Assembly: GCF_002101775.1 (NCBI RefSeq)
Contig: NZ_LQPI01000018.1
Span: 1 to 64,000, forward strand
From: Mycolicibacter nonchromogenicus
GTDB lineage: Bacteria > Actinomycetota > Actinomycetes > Mycobacteriales > Mycobacteriaceae
Length of the DNA stretch: 64,000 bases
Direction of reading: 5' to 3'
The stretch's first letter is position 1. Every line of letters begins with the position of its first letter. Shown here in pieces: positions 25,491 through 34,902 of the stretch. Position numbers and translations under genes: made by a program. The notes under the pieces were generated by a model. The model saw only the letters and a program-made list of their open reading frames with translations. It searched no databases and had not been told where the DNA came from.

Positions 25491-27851
25491 CTACTTTCCG
25501 AATCCGGCGTCACGCAACGCCTGGGCCATCGACCCGCCGGCCGGTGCCGCGTCCCCTCGCCCGCCACCGTGGCCCGGACGCCGCCCCCGATTCTGCTTGG
25601 TGTTGTCTGCGCGCGCAGCCGGTTTGGCGCCTGGACCCCGGGTGGATCTGCCGGCCTTGTCCGCCGGCTTGTCGCCGAGCCGCAGTGTCAGGCCAATGCG
25701 CTGCCGTTCGACGTCGACGTCGATGACCTTCACCTTGACCACCTGGCCGGAACGCACCACTTCATGCGGGTCGGAGACAAAGCGATCCGCCATGGCCGAG
25801 ACGTGCACCAGACCGTCCTGATGCACCCCGACATCGACGAAAGCGCCGAAGGCCGCGACGTTGGTCACGACGCCCTCCAGGACCATGCCCACCTTCAGGT
25901 CGGCCACCTTCTCCACACCCGCGGCGAACGTCGCCGTGGAGAACGCCGGCCGCGGGTCCCGTCCCGGCTTCTCCAGCTCGGCCAGGATGTCGGTCACGGT
26001 CGGGACACCGAACCGGTCATCGGCGAAGTCGCCGGGATTCAGCGACCGCAGCACTCGCTCATCACCGATGATCTCGGCCAGGGAAACTCCCGAGCGGTCC
26101 AAGATGCGCCGGACCACCGGGTAGGCCTCGGGATGCACCCCCGAGGAATCCAGTGGGTCATCACCGTCGCGGATGCGCAGGAACCCGGCGCACTGCTCGA
26201 ATGCCTTGGGCCCCAACCGCGGCACGCCGAGCAGGGCGGCCCGACTGCGGAAGGGTCCGGTCTGGTCACGGTGCGCCACGATCGCTTCGGCCAGGGACTC
26301 CGACACCCCCGACACTTTGGCCAGCAGCGGGGCCGAGGCGGTGTTGAGGTCGACACCCACGGCGTTCACCGCGTCTTCGACCACCGCATCAAGGCTGCGG
26401 GCCAGGATTCCCGGGGTCACGTCGTGCTGGTACTGACCAACACCGATGGACTTCGGCTCGATCTTGACCAGTTCTGCCAACGGATCCTGCAGCCGCCGCG
26501 CGATCGAGACTGCCCCGCGCAGCGTGACATCCAGTTCGGGTAGCTCATGAGCGGCGTAGGCCGAGGCCGAGTACACCGACGCGCCGGCCTCGCTGACCAT
26601 CGCCTTGACCGGTGCGGGGGCACCGGCGCTGGTGAGGTCGGCGATCAACTCGCCGGCCAGAGCGTCGGTCTCGCGCGAGGCGGTGCCGTTGCCGACCGCG
26701 ATGAGCTCCACGCCGTGGCGAGCCACCAGGGCGGCCAGCACCGCCTTGGCCTGATCCCACTGCTTCTGCGGCTGGTGCGGGAAGATCGCGCAGGTCTCAA
26801 GGACCTTGCCGGTGCCGTCGACCACGGCGACCTTCACCCCGGTGCGAAAGCCCGGGTCGAGACCGAGCGTGGTGCGGTTTCCGGCCGGGGCCGCCAACAG
26901 CAGATCTTTGAGGTTCTTGGCGAACACCGCCACCGCGTCCTGCTCGGCGCGTTGCCGCAGCCGCATCCGGGCATCGACTGCCGCGGAGAACGCCAGCCGG
27001 GTGTCCCATGCCCACCGCACGGTGTCAGCCAGCCAGGGGGTGGCCGGTCCGGGAGCAGTCATGTCCACGCCCAGCGACTTGGCGACCATCGCGTGATAGG
27101 GCTCGTTGCCGCCGCCGTCGAAAGCCAGCGCCAGGGCATCTTCCTTCTCGCCGCGCAACACGGCCAGCACCCGGTGCGACGGCATGGTCTCCAGGGCCTC
27201 GCTGAACTCGAAGTAGTCCCGGAATTTCTGTGCTGCAGCGCTTTTCGCGGCATCTTCGGAGCGCGGCATGGTCCGCAGCGAGCCGGCCGACCAGAACTTC
27301 TCCCGCACGGCGCCCACCAGCTCGGCGTCCTCGGCGGCACGTTCGACCAGGATCGCGCGCGCGCCCTCCAACGCGGCGGCGGCGTCGGCGACCGCCTCGC
27401 CGATGTATTCCGAAGCCAGCTGCTGGGGGTCCAGGCCGGGATCGGCGAGCAGCCGGTCGGCCAGCGGCTCCAGCCCCGCCTCCCGCGCGATCTGCGCCTT
27501 GGTGCGGCGCTTGGGCTTGTAGGGCAGGTAGATGTCTTCGACACGGGCTTTGGTGTCCGCGGAGAGCAGCGCGGCCCTGAGCTCGTCGGTGAGCTTGCCC
27601 TGTTCCTCGATCGAGGACAGCACCGCGGCCCGGCGGTCGTCGAGCTCTCGCAGGTAGCGCAGCCGCTCTTCCAGGGTGCGCAGCTGCCCATCGTCGAGGC
27701 TGCCGGTGACCTCTTTGCGGTAGCGGGCGATGAAGGGAACCGTCGCCCCCTCGTCGAGCAGCGCGACGGCGGCCGCGACCTGTCGTTCGGCTACTTCCAG
27801 TTCGTCGGCAAGGCGGGCATTCACCGGTTTGAGGGTCACGTTCGCGGTCAC
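25491..27851 (-). CDS. tex: RNA-binding transcription accessory protein Tex
   Basis: A 786-residue Tex protein. The N-terminal helical region reads VPFIARYRKEVTGSLDDGQLR, the YqgF-like nuclease fold is TTLGLDPGFRTGVKVAVVD, helix-hairpin-helix motifs follow (DLNTASAPLLAKVSGVSESL), and the C-terminal S1 RNA-binding domain is VVTNVAAFGAFVDVGVHQDG. A basic low-complexity tail ends the protein. Start at GTG 27851 gives MTANVTLKPVNARLADELEV. The hsdR stop is 11 bases upstream, so read-through from the restriction operon is possible, but tex is a housekeeping gene and likely has its own promoter. Confidence 0.95.
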   Translation of the reverse strand: MTANVTLKPVNARLADELEVAERQVAAAVALLDEGATVPFIARYRKEVTGSLDDGQLRTLEERLRYLRELDDRRAAVLSSIEEQGKLTDELRAALLSADTKARVEDIYLPYKPKRRTKAQIAREAGLEPLADRLLADPGLDPQQLASEYIGEAVADAAAALEGARAILVERAAEDAELVGAVREKFWSAGSLRTMPRSEDAAKSAAAQKFRDYFEFSEALETMPSHRVLAVLRGEKEDALALAFDGGGNEPYHAMVAKSLGVDMTAPGPATPWLADTVRWAWDTRLAFSAAVDARMRLRQRAEQDAVAVFAKNLKDLLLAAPAGNRTTLGLDPGFRTGVKVAVVDGTGKVLETCAIFPHQPQKQWDQAKAVLAALVARHGVELIAVGNGTASRETDALAGELIADLTSAGAPAPVKAMVSEAGASVYSASAYAAHELPELDVTLRGAVSIARRLQDPLAELVKIEPKSIGVGQYQHDVTPGILARSLDAVVEDAVNAVGVDLNTASAPLLAKVSGVSESLAEAIVAHRDQTGPFRSRAALLGVPRLGPKAFEQCAGFLRIRDGDDPLDSSGVHPEAYPVVRRILDRSGVSLAEIIGDERVLRSLNPGDFADDRFGVPTVTDILAELEKPGRDPRPAFSTATFAAGVEKVADLKVGMVLEGVVTNVAAFGAFVDVGVHQDGLVHVSAMADRFVSDPHEVVRSGQVVKVKVIDVDVERQRIGLTLRLGDKPADKAGRSTRGPGAKPAARADNTKQNRGRRPGHGGGRGDAAPAGGSMAQALRDAGFGK

Positions 27852-27862
27852 GCCGACGGACC

Positions 27863-30800
27863 CTACCGAACGTCCCTGACAGCTCCTTGGTGCGGCACGG
27901 CGCGGCTTTTGACAACGCGCAGGATGTCTACGATGCCGTCCATGTCGGCCTCGCCGAACATCCCTTCCGGACCGCGCGGCGCGTGGTCGGTGTAGGGCGA
28001 CTCATAGAGGCGGGCCGGCTCCATCACGCCGTTGTCGGTCAGCTCATCAACGACCAGGTTTACGAATCGGATCTGCTCGACGCTGAACTTCGTGCCATCC
28101 AGGTAGATACCAAAGGCCTCGGCCGCCGCCTGACGATCCAGCCCCACCAGCGACCGGACGAACAACCCCAACCCATGCGCTTGTTCGCCGGCGTGCGCGA
28201 TGTCCTCGGCTCCGCCTGCCCCACTTTCCACGAGCATCTGCTCCAGCGCTTCCAGGTCGGAGGCGGTGAGCTGTTTGTTCCGCCGCAGGCGCTGGAGTGC
28301 GACGTGGTCCTGATGCGCTTTGAGGTAGGCCGCTGCCTTGGCGCGGAAGCGGTCCCAGTTTGTTCCAGGGGTGATACCGGGCAGCTCGATCACCGTCGAC
28401 GCGGTCAGCGCATCCTCGAAGTCGGTGTAGACCCGCACCTTCGTTGTCTTCTCCAGGAACTTGAGCAAGCCGCGGAGCCGGCGTCGGGCAAGTTCGAGCA
28501 TCGGCAACGTGACGTCAACCCACCACTGGTCGTCGGCGACCTCGGCGAGCAGCTCTTGCTGTGCTGCCACCGACGGGATCGCGGTCTGATTGAGCAGCCC
28601 TGATGCGATGCTCTGCACTTGTTCCCGTAGCCGTTCGGCAGCCAGGGTGTCGCTCTCCAGTTGCGCAAGCTGGCGGCGCAGGATGAGCAAGTCGAAACGC
28701 TTTGCGTCCTCGTCGGTCTCGGTGGCGCTCGACGGTAGCCCGGCCAGATGTTCGGCGACCTCTCCCGCGGTCTCTTGCGTCAGTGCAGTCCACGCCGCCC
28801 AGTCGCCGTAGCGCTCAACCCATTTGCGGTGCGGACGGACCAGGAAGTTCTCCAGGTTCATCCCGACGACGATCCGATGCAGCGACCAGGCGGCGTCGAC
28901 CCGCAGGCCCCGTTCGGATTGAGTGCCAGCTCCCTCGGCAGGCTCGGTCCCGTCCGGCGGTACTGCCGCATCCAATGCGGTGATCAGGCCCAGCCGAGTC
29001 TCGAAGAGCCGCTGGTTCAATGACTTCTGAATTGACCCTTGCGATCCGGGCAGATCCTGGCTGAAGTATTCGAGGTTGCCACAGAAGTCGAAGACGTAGA
29101 AGTTTTGCTTGTCTTGTCCCGGACCGAACAAGTCGGGGCGCAGCCGGGTGCCGCGGCCGATCATCTGCCAGAACTTCGTTTTCGACCGCACCAGCTTGAA
29201 GAACACCAGGTTGATGACGTCGGGCACGTCGATGCCGGTGTCGAGCATGTCCACCGAGATCGCGATGTGCGGCGCCTTCTCTGGAACCGAGAAGTCATCG
29301 ATCAGGGTTTGCGCATAGACCGTGCTGTGCGTGATGACGCGCGCGAAGTGACCGGCGTATTCCGGGTATTGGATATTGAACCGCTTCTCGATGAATTCAG
29401 CGTGATCCTGGTTCTTGGCGAAGATGATGGTCTTGCCCAACCGGTCTCCGCCGGCAACCTTGCCGCCCTTGTCCATCAGTTCGGCGAGCACCTTGTCGAC
29501 GGTGTCCTCGTTGAACAAGAACTTGTTGAGCTCCTCCGACGTCACCGCGTCCGGGACAACGCCATCATCACCCCAGTCAAGGGCGTCCCACTCGTCCTTC
29601 TCTTCTTCACTCAGGTCGGCGTAGCGGATGCCCTGCTGCAGGAATCGGGTGCCTACCGACACCCCCACCGGCGGAACCAGGAAGCCTTCGGAAACAGCAT
29701 CTTCGAGGCTGTAGGCGTCGGTAGGAACGCCGTCTTCGAGGTGAAAGAGCCGGTAGGTGTTGTGGTCAACCTCGTCCTTGGGTGTCGCGGTCAGACCTAC
29801 CAGCAGGGAGTCGAACCAATCGAAGATCGCCCGGTACTTCTGATACACCGAACGGTGCGCCTCGTCGATGACCACCAGGTCAAAATATCCAGGACCGAAG
29901 GTTCGCAGCTCCCCCTCGGTATCGTTGATCAGGTTCATCATCGTCGGGTACGTCGAGACGTAAACCCTTCCATCGGTGATTTTTTCCGTGACCAGGTTGA
30001 CAGTGGTCACCGCTGGAAGGTGCCTCTTGAATGCGTTGGCGGCCTGGGTGACCAGCGCCGTGCGGTCGGCCAAGAACAGCACTCGCTTGACCCAACCGGC
30101 CTTCATCAGCTGGTCGACCAAGGCGATGGCCGTGCGGGTCTTTCCCGAACCGGTCGCCATCACTAAGAGGGCCTCACGGCGCTTGTCAGCGAAGTCCTTA
30201 TCCACCGCCCGGATTGCGCGATGCTGGTAATGGCGTTCGACGATCTCGGTGTCGATCGTCACGTCAGCCAGGGGCTGCCGGGCATGGCGGCGATGAATCG
30301 CCAGTTCCAGTTCGTCACGCGTGTAGAAGCCCTGGACTTGCCGGGGCGGGTAGCCGGCCGCGTCATCCCAGATCCAGTGTTCATAGCCGTTGGTGTAGAA
30401 GATGATTGGGCGACGTCCGGTCGCCTTCTCCAGACAGTCGGCGTATAGCTTCGCCTGTTGCTGCCCGATCTCGGGACTTTTGCTGGTGCGCTTGGCCTCG
30501 ACCACGGCCAGCGGTAGCCCATCAGCGCCCCACAACACGTAGTCGGCGTAGCCGATGCCATGGTTGTTGGGCATACCGGTGACTTCGTACTCACGGTCTC
30601 GTGCGTCGGTCAGCGGCCAGCCGGCCTCCCACAGCAGCACATCGATGAACCGGTCGCGGGTTTCATCCTCGGCGTAATCGCGGTCATCGACTTGAGCGTT
30701 CGTGGCCTGGACTTGCTCGATCTGTGCACGCAGAGCGGCGATCTCGGCGTCCTTGGCTGCGGCCAACTCGTCTCTTTCGGCCAGCGCTCTGGCGTATGCG

Positions 30801-31291
30801 TCGTCCTGAGCTTTGAACTTGGCGGCGAGCCGGGCGACATCCTCACGGGTCAGCGGAGCTGATCTGGCCGCCAGCGCCGGGTCAAAGACCGCCTTGAGCG
30901 GCACCGCCTTCGGGTTGGTGGAGTAATGGAATGCCGCCCACACCATCACGTGATGCAGTTCCTTGAGCGCGTCCAGAGCGGCGCGCGGCGGAATCGGGCG
31001 CGGGTCGTGCACCGCGGTGTTGCCGAGCCTGCGAATCAAGTTGAGTTTCTGCGTGATCCCCTGGCCGGCCTTCGCGCGAAATGCGCTGTCATTGATCCGG
31101 GCCGAGAGGTCGTCCTTGTAGGGGACGGAAAGGTTCATGATGTCGTAAAGAAATTCGACCAGTTGTTCGGCGGTGCGTCGGGCGTAGAAGCACGCCGAAC
31201 GCGGGTCGCTGGTCGCGTAGCTCTCCGCTTTGGTGCAGTCGGCATAGACCTCAGGCCAATCAACGACTTTCAGAAAGGCGAAGTTAGTCAA
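27863..31291 (-). CDS. hsdR: Type I restriction endonuclease subunit HsdR
   Basis: A 1142-residue translocase-nuclease. Order: a DUF4145-like N-terminal domain (residues 10-125); a coiled coil (about 153-205); a PD-(D/E)xK nuclease with D250 in GIGYADYVLW and E265/K267 in AVVEAKRTS; a superfamily-2 helicase motor with Walker A MATGSGKT (378-385), DEAH box (476-479) and GLTATP (499-504); and a long C-terminal helical part that contacts HsdM. It cleaves DNA at random distance after translocation when the target is unmethylated. ATG at 31291 overlaps the fic stop by 4 bases. All key residues are intact, so the gene looks functional. Confidence 0.95.
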   Translation of the reverse strand: MTNFAFLKVVDWPEVYADCTKAESYATSDPRSACFYARRTAEQLVEFLYDIMNLSVPYKDDLSARINDSAFRAKAGQGITQKLNLIRRLGNTAVHDPRPIPPRAALDALKELHHVMVWAAFHYSTNPKAVPLKAVFDPALAARSAPLTREDVARLAAKFKAQDDAYARALAERDELAAAKDAEIAALRAQIEQVQATNAQVDDRDYAEDETRDRFIDVLLWEAGWPLTDARDREYEVTGMPNNHGIGYADYVLWGADGLPLAVVEAKRTSKSPEIGQQQAKLYADCLEKATGRRPIIFYTNGYEHWIWDDAAGYPPRQVQGFYTRDELELAIHRRHARQPLADVTIDTEIVERHYQHRAIRAVDKDFADKRREALLVMATGSGKTRTAIALVDQLMKAGWVKRVLFLADRTALVTQAANAFKRHLPAVTTVNLVTEKITDGRVYVSTYPTMMNLINDTEGELRTFGPGYFDLVVIDEAHRSVYQKYRAIFDWFDSLLVGLTATPKDEVDHNTYRLFHLEDGVPTDAYSLEDAVSEGFLVPPVGVSVGTRFLQQGIRYADLSEEEKDEWDALDWGDDGVVPDAVTSEELNKFLFNEDTVDKVLAELMDKGGKVAGGDRLGKTIIFAKNQDHAEFIEKRFNIQYPEYAGHFARVITHSTVYAQTLIDDFSVPEKAPHIAISVDMLDTGIDVPDVINLVFFKLVRSKTKFWQMIGRGTRLRPDLFGPGQDKQNFYVFDFCGNLEYFSQDLPGSQGSIQKSLNQRLFETRLGLITALDAAVPPDGTEPAEGAGTQSERGLRVDAAWSLHRIVVGMNLENFLVRPHRKWVERYGDWAAWTALTQETAGEVAEHLAGLPSSATETDEDAKRFDLLILRRQLAQLESDTLAAERLREQVQSIASGLLNQTAIPSVAAQQELLAEVADDQWWVDVTLPMLELARRRLRGLLKFLEKTTKVRVYTDFEDALTASTVIELPGITPGTNWDRFRAKAAAYLKAHQDHVALQRLRRNKQLTASDLEALEQMLVESGAGGAEDIAHAGEQAHGLGLFVRSLVGLDRQAAAEAFGIYLDGTKFSVEQIRFVNLVVDELTDNGVMEPARLYESPYTDHAPRGPEGMFGEADMDGIVDILRVVKSRAVPHQGAVRDVR

Positions 31292-32493
31292 CGGGCAGCC
31301 CTTCCGGTCAAAACGCCGAGGACGCGCGGCGCAAAGAACCGCCGCTTGTAGGCGTCTGCATCGAGAACGTTGAGAATACCGAGTTCCATCAGCTGACCGA
31401 TGAGTTTGTTCGCCCGACCGTAGGAGATGCCCAGCACTGACTCGACGTTGCGGACGGTGAACGACGGATTCGCCACCGCGAAATCAACGAGGGACTGGGC
31501 GCTGTCGGCCCGCAACGGCGAGTTACGCACGACCTCTTTGAGTTCGTTTTGCACTGCAACCAGTTCGAGCATTTGGCGGCGAGTCGCATCTGCGGAGTCA
31601 CGCAAGCCGATGCTGAAGAACCGGACAAACTCGTCCCACTTTCCGGCGGTGCTGACAGCCAGCAGGTAGTCGTAGTACTGGCTGCGGCGTCCTTCGAACC
31701 ACGGCGACACCGTCAATGTCGGTTCGGTCAATACCCCCAAAGCATTCAGGTGCAGGACGATCAGCAGCCGGCCAAGTCGACCGTTGCCATCCCGGAACGG
31801 GTGCAACGTCTCCAGCTGATAGTGGGACATCGCAGCCGCGACAACGGGGTCGATCGTGCTGCTGTGGTCACGGCGCATCCAGTCGACCAGATCCTGCAAC
31901 CCAGTACTCAGTTGGTCGCCAGGCGGCGGCGGAATGAACCGAGCAGCGTGCACGGGCAGCGTGCCGGGATCGGCGCCGTCGCGCACGCCGATGACGACTT
32001 GAGTGTCGCGGAGATGCCCCGAATCTGATTCGAGCGGTGTCCCGCGCATCAGGAGCCCCTGCAGGTCCTGCAGCAGGGTCGCCGATATCGGCCGCCCTTC
32101 GGCGACCCAGGCAAACCCCTGGTTTGCCATGTGGACGTAGTTGAGGATTTCCACGAGTTCGGCCGAGGTCGGTTCTTCCTCGTCAGCGGTCAGCACTTGA
32201 TCCAGCGGGGCGTAGGTACCTTCCAGCGCAGCGGTGCTCTGGGCCTCCCGCCGCAACACTGGCAGCCGTAACAGCGTGGGGTCTGGAAGCTGGGCGGCGG
32301 TGCTGTCCAATGCCGCCAAAGCGGCGCGAGCAGCGGAAACAGCGAGGAATGTCGGCGGAGTGAACTCCGGCATCTGATCGGCGAGCGGGGCTGGGACGAA
32401 CGCCTTGTGCCGCCACTCTCGCCCGGATGAGTCGACGCCCCCGATGTCGACGAGCGAGCCGGCATGTTCGTTTACGAACATTGTCAGGTCCAC
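31288..32493 (-). CDS. Fic-domain AMPylase with inhibitory helix and winged helix
   Basis: A 401-residue Fic protein. The active-site loop HPFRDGNGR is complete (residues 231-239), so AMP transfer is chemically possible. The auto-inhibitory motif [S/T]xxxE[G/N] occurs N-terminally as TAALEG (87-92), placing it in the self-inhibited class II. The C-terminus (about 328-390; AVANPSFTVRNVESVLGISY then GRANKLIGQLMELGILNVL) is a winged helix-turn-helix. Start is GTG at 32493, with a TAGAGT -10 seven bases ahead that fits a leaderless transcript; ATG at 32481 is an alternative. It is placed inside the hsd operon and its stop overlaps hsdR. Target protein unknown. Confidence 0.9.
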   Translation of the reverse strand: MDLTMFVNEHAGSLVDIGGVDSSGREWRHKAFVPAPLADQMPEFTPPTFLAVSAARAALAALDSTAAQLPDPTLLRLPVLRREAQSTAALEGTYAPLDQVLTADEEEPTSAELVEILNYVHMANQGFAWVAEGRPISATLLQDLQGLLMRGTPLESDSGHLRDTQVVIGVRDGADPGTLPVHAARFIPPPPGDQLSTGLQDLVDWMRRDHSSTIDPVVAAAMSHYQLETLHPFRDGNGRLGRLLIVLHLNALGVLTEPTLTVSPWFEGRRSQYYDYLLAVSTAGKWDEFVRFFSIGLRDSADATRRQMLELVAVQNELKEVVRNSPLRADSAQSLVDFAVANPSFTVRNVESVLGISYGRANKLIGQLMELGILNVLDADAYKRRFFAPRVLGVLTGRAAR

Positions 32494-32526
32494 AATGTCA
32501 CTCTAGTGGTACTTGTGTGACATTGT
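32492..32526. promoter_or_regulatory. 35-bp palindromic operator at the fic promoter
   Basis: ACAATGTCAC at 32492-32501 and GTGACATTGT at 32517-32526 are exact reverse complements with 15 bases between. The site begins at the fic start codon and covers its likely -10 (TAGAGT on the minus strand, 32505-32500). Additional partial copies are ATGTCAC at 32537-32543 and ATTGTCA just inside the coding region. The winged helix of Fic itself is a plausible binder. Confidence 0.7.
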
Positions 32527-32572
32527 TGGTGAATCCATGTCACTTTTGAACATCGTGTCCCGGCCTACGTGT

Positions 32573-33796
32573 TCACGTAGGCGTATCGGCTCTGTACTGC
32601 GCAAACATCCGCTCAAACGCTTCCTCGCCGACCACCGGAATCCCGTAGGCGCGGGCCTTTGCCGCCTTGCTGCTCAGCGAGTCGGGGTCAGCGGCGACTA
32701 CCAGACGAGTGGATTTGGTGACCCCGCCTGAGGTCAGGCCGGCAGCGACGATTGCCGCGATCCACTCGTCGCGGCTACGTGCCATATCGCCGGTGAACAC
32801 CACCCGATCACCTGTCCGGAGAGCGAATCGGGACTCCTTCGCCTCGGCGGAATTGGCCACCGCCCATTCGAGAGCTTCGGCGACGTCATCGGCAGTGAGG
32901 CCGACAGCAGCCGCAACAGACGTGAGGTCGTCGCGCTCCGCCTCGGTGACGACCCCGTCGGCCAACGCCTCCCGCGCGACGCTGCGCAGGTAATCGCGGT
33001 GCAGCCGTTTCAGGGTGCCTCGACTGAGGCCCGCCGCTGCGGCGGTGTCGACGAGCTGTCGGGCCTCGGTGCGCGAGATCTCCCGGTCTAACAGGGCGCT
33101 TTCCAGGACCAGCAGGTAGGCGGCTTCGTCTTCCGGCAGACCGGGAATCCAGGAGGCTTCCAGAACCGTGCGCAACCATTCGTGCGGATCCGTATAGACC
33201 TGACCCCGCAGCACGGCGGCAACGTGCCGTGCCGGCGCCGACGGCGCCGGCCATGCGTAAGCGGCGCAGCGTTTGATGTCGTCGAGCCAGTCGAGGGTGT
33301 CGCAGCAGGAGGCCATCAGCCGAGCCATCAACTGCGCGGTCGCGCGCGCATCGCAGAGCGCCGAATGCGCATCGGGCAGCGCGATTCCGAATGCCTCGCA
33401 GCAGTGGGCGAGTTTGGCGGCGCCGAGGATGCGACCGGCCCACTTCATCGAGCACAGTGCTGCCGGGCGGTCGACGATGGCGTAGTTGGCCCGTTGCAGT
33501 TCGCACAGCAGAAAACGCATGTCGAAGGTGGCGTTGTGCGCAACGACCGTGCGACCGCTGAGCATGTCGAGGACGTGGCCGCTGATGTCACCGAACTCGG
33601 GCGCGTCCAGCAGATCGCCGGCGGTGATCCCGTGAATGTGCGAGGCGCCTACGTCGCGTCGCGGGTTGATCAGGGTTGTCCACTCGTCTTCGATCACTCC
33701 GCGGTCGTCGGTGAGCACAATCCCGACCTCAACGACGCGATCGGCCCGCTCCGGAACGAACCCTGTTGTCTCGAAATCGATTACCGCGAAGGCCAT
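32573..33796 (-). CDS. DEDDh 3'-5' exonuclease with C-terminal BRCT domain
   Basis: A 407-residue protein. The N-terminal exonuclease has all DEDDh residues: D7 and E9 in VIDFETTGF, D92 in VAHNATFDMRF, H144 and D149 in HSALCDARA. A middle helical part (about 210-300) with repeated DREISRTEARQ and DGVVTEAERDDL resembles a TerB-like domain. The C-terminus (about 325-400; GDRVVFTGDMARSRDEWIAA) is a BRCT domain of the ligase/PolIII-epsilon type. Its ATG overlaps the hsdS stop (TGATG), so it is co-translated with a restriction specificity subunit. Similar stand-alone exonuclease-BRCT proteins occur in actinobacteria; the position within hsd is unusual. Confidence 0.9.
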   Translation of the reverse strand: MAFAVIDFETTGFVPERADRVVEVGIVLTDDRGVIEDEWTTLINPRRDVGASHIHGITAGDLLDAPEFGDISGHVLDMLSGRTVVAHNATFDMRFLLCELQRANYAIVDRPAALCSMKWAGRILGAAKLAHCCEAFGIALPDAHSALCDARATAQLMARLMASCCDTLDWLDDIKRCAAYAWPAPSAPARHVAAVLRGQVYTDPHEWLRTVLEASWIPGLPEDEAAYLLVLESALLDREISRTEARQLVDTAAAAGLSRGTLKRLHRDYLRSVAREALADGVVTEAERDDLTSVAAAVGLTADDVAEALEWAVANSAEAKESRFALRTGDRVVFTGDMARSRDEWIAAIVAAGLTSGGVTKSTRLVVAADPDSLSSKAAKARAYGIPVVGEEAFERMFAQYRADTPT

Positions 33797-34902
33797 CAGA
33801 GTTCCCCTCGGAAAGCGCGGGATTGGAGGGAGGCGAAGAGTGCGTCGTGCGCAGAGAGAAGTGCGAGCTGCCGATCGCGTTCAGCGTCGATTCTCGACAG
33901 GACTAAGGCGAATCGGTCCTGCAGTGCGGTTGGTGGCAGCGCGATCGGTATCGACTGCATCTCGCTGGCATTGATATTGGCTTGGTTGACTGCCGCCTTC
34001 GCCATGCTCTTGCGCAGAGCCCTGCCGTACGAACTTGTCATGAATGCATTGACGAATTCGACTCGATGTTCACGGCTAAGCCGCACGCGGACAAGATAGC
34101 CAGCGAACGCAAGCGGTTCATCTGTGTGCACCACGCAGGTTTTGCCGACCTTCTCCTTGCTATTGGTGCGATTAAATAGCAGATCACCGCGTTGAAGAGT
34201 GAATTTCGGTACATCCTTGTCCGCCAAATCAATCCACTTGAGGTCACTGCGATCCAGGCGTCCCTCATCTGTCACGTTGCCCATGCGCACGATCGGCCAT
34301 TCTCCGGTATCGCCGGCCTTTGCGGCAGTTCCGTATTGAACGTCCTCAGCCATGTCCCCGATCGTTCCCATGGGCCAACGCCTAGGCCAGTCCCCTGGAG
34401 GACCAAACATGTCAAGGAAAGCCGCCTGCTCGAGAAGCGCCAACCGGCCAACCACCTGGTGACGCTTGGCGCGTAGCGCGTCTGCGTGATCGAGTATCGT
34501 CGCGATCCGGCGCTGCTCGTCGGGTGGCGGATTCGGCACTCTTAAGTCCTTTAGAAACTTGAAGTGACGTGAATAGCCCGCGTTTGGTAGCCGCACCGAC
34601 CGGAGGTAATGATATGCAAATTTTGGATCCCATCCCGCACGGACACTGAGCACCTTGACGCCGTCAGCACCCATAGCGAACGGGAAGTCAACATACTTCA
34701 CTGCTCGAGTGTGATCGCCGAATATGATTACAGGCTGGCTTCCTTTGAAGCGGCGACTCACATCGTCAGTAAACCCGGCGACCAGCTCCTTCCCCTGGTC
34801 TACAACAGCAAACTGGCCAACCTCCGCATACTCGGACTGAGGAACCTTCGCATTGCCAGCCGACACATCCTCAAACGCGTCCAGGAAGGGCACCATCCTC
34901 AC
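33796..34902 (-). CDS. hsdS: Type I restriction specificity subunit HsdS
   Basis: A 368-residue specificity subunit with two target-recognition domains and the conserved helical spacers: FKFLKDLRVPNPPPDEQRRI and then ILDHADALRAKRHQVVGRLA (about residues 130-170), and the C-terminal counterpart QSIPIALPPTALQDRFALVL followed by SRIDAERDRQLALLSAHDALF. It determines the bipartite DNA target of HsdM and HsdR. ATG at 34902 overlaps the hsdM stop by 4 bases. The gene is visibly poorer in G+C than its neighbours (for example around 34000-34300 and 34530-34760), as expected for exchanged recognition domains. The target sequence cannot be predicted. Confidence 0.93.
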   Translation of the reverse strand: MRMVPFLDAFEDVSAGNAKVPQSEYAEVGQFAVVDQGKELVAGFTDDVSRRFKGSQPVIIFGDHTRAVKYVDFPFAMGADGVKVLSVRAGWDPKFAYHYLRSVRLPNAGYSRHFKFLKDLRVPNPPPDEQRRIATILDHADALRAKRHQVVGRLALLEQAAFLDMFGPPGDWPRRWPMGTIGDMAEDVQYGTAAKAGDTGEWPIVRMGNVTDEGRLDRSDLKWIDLADKDVPKFTLQRGDLLFNRTNSKEKVGKTCVVHTDEPLAFAGYLVRVRLSREHRVEFVNAFMTSSYGRALRKSMAKAAVNQANINASEMQSIPIALPPTALQDRFALVLSRIDAERDRQLALLSAHDALFASLQSRAFRGEL

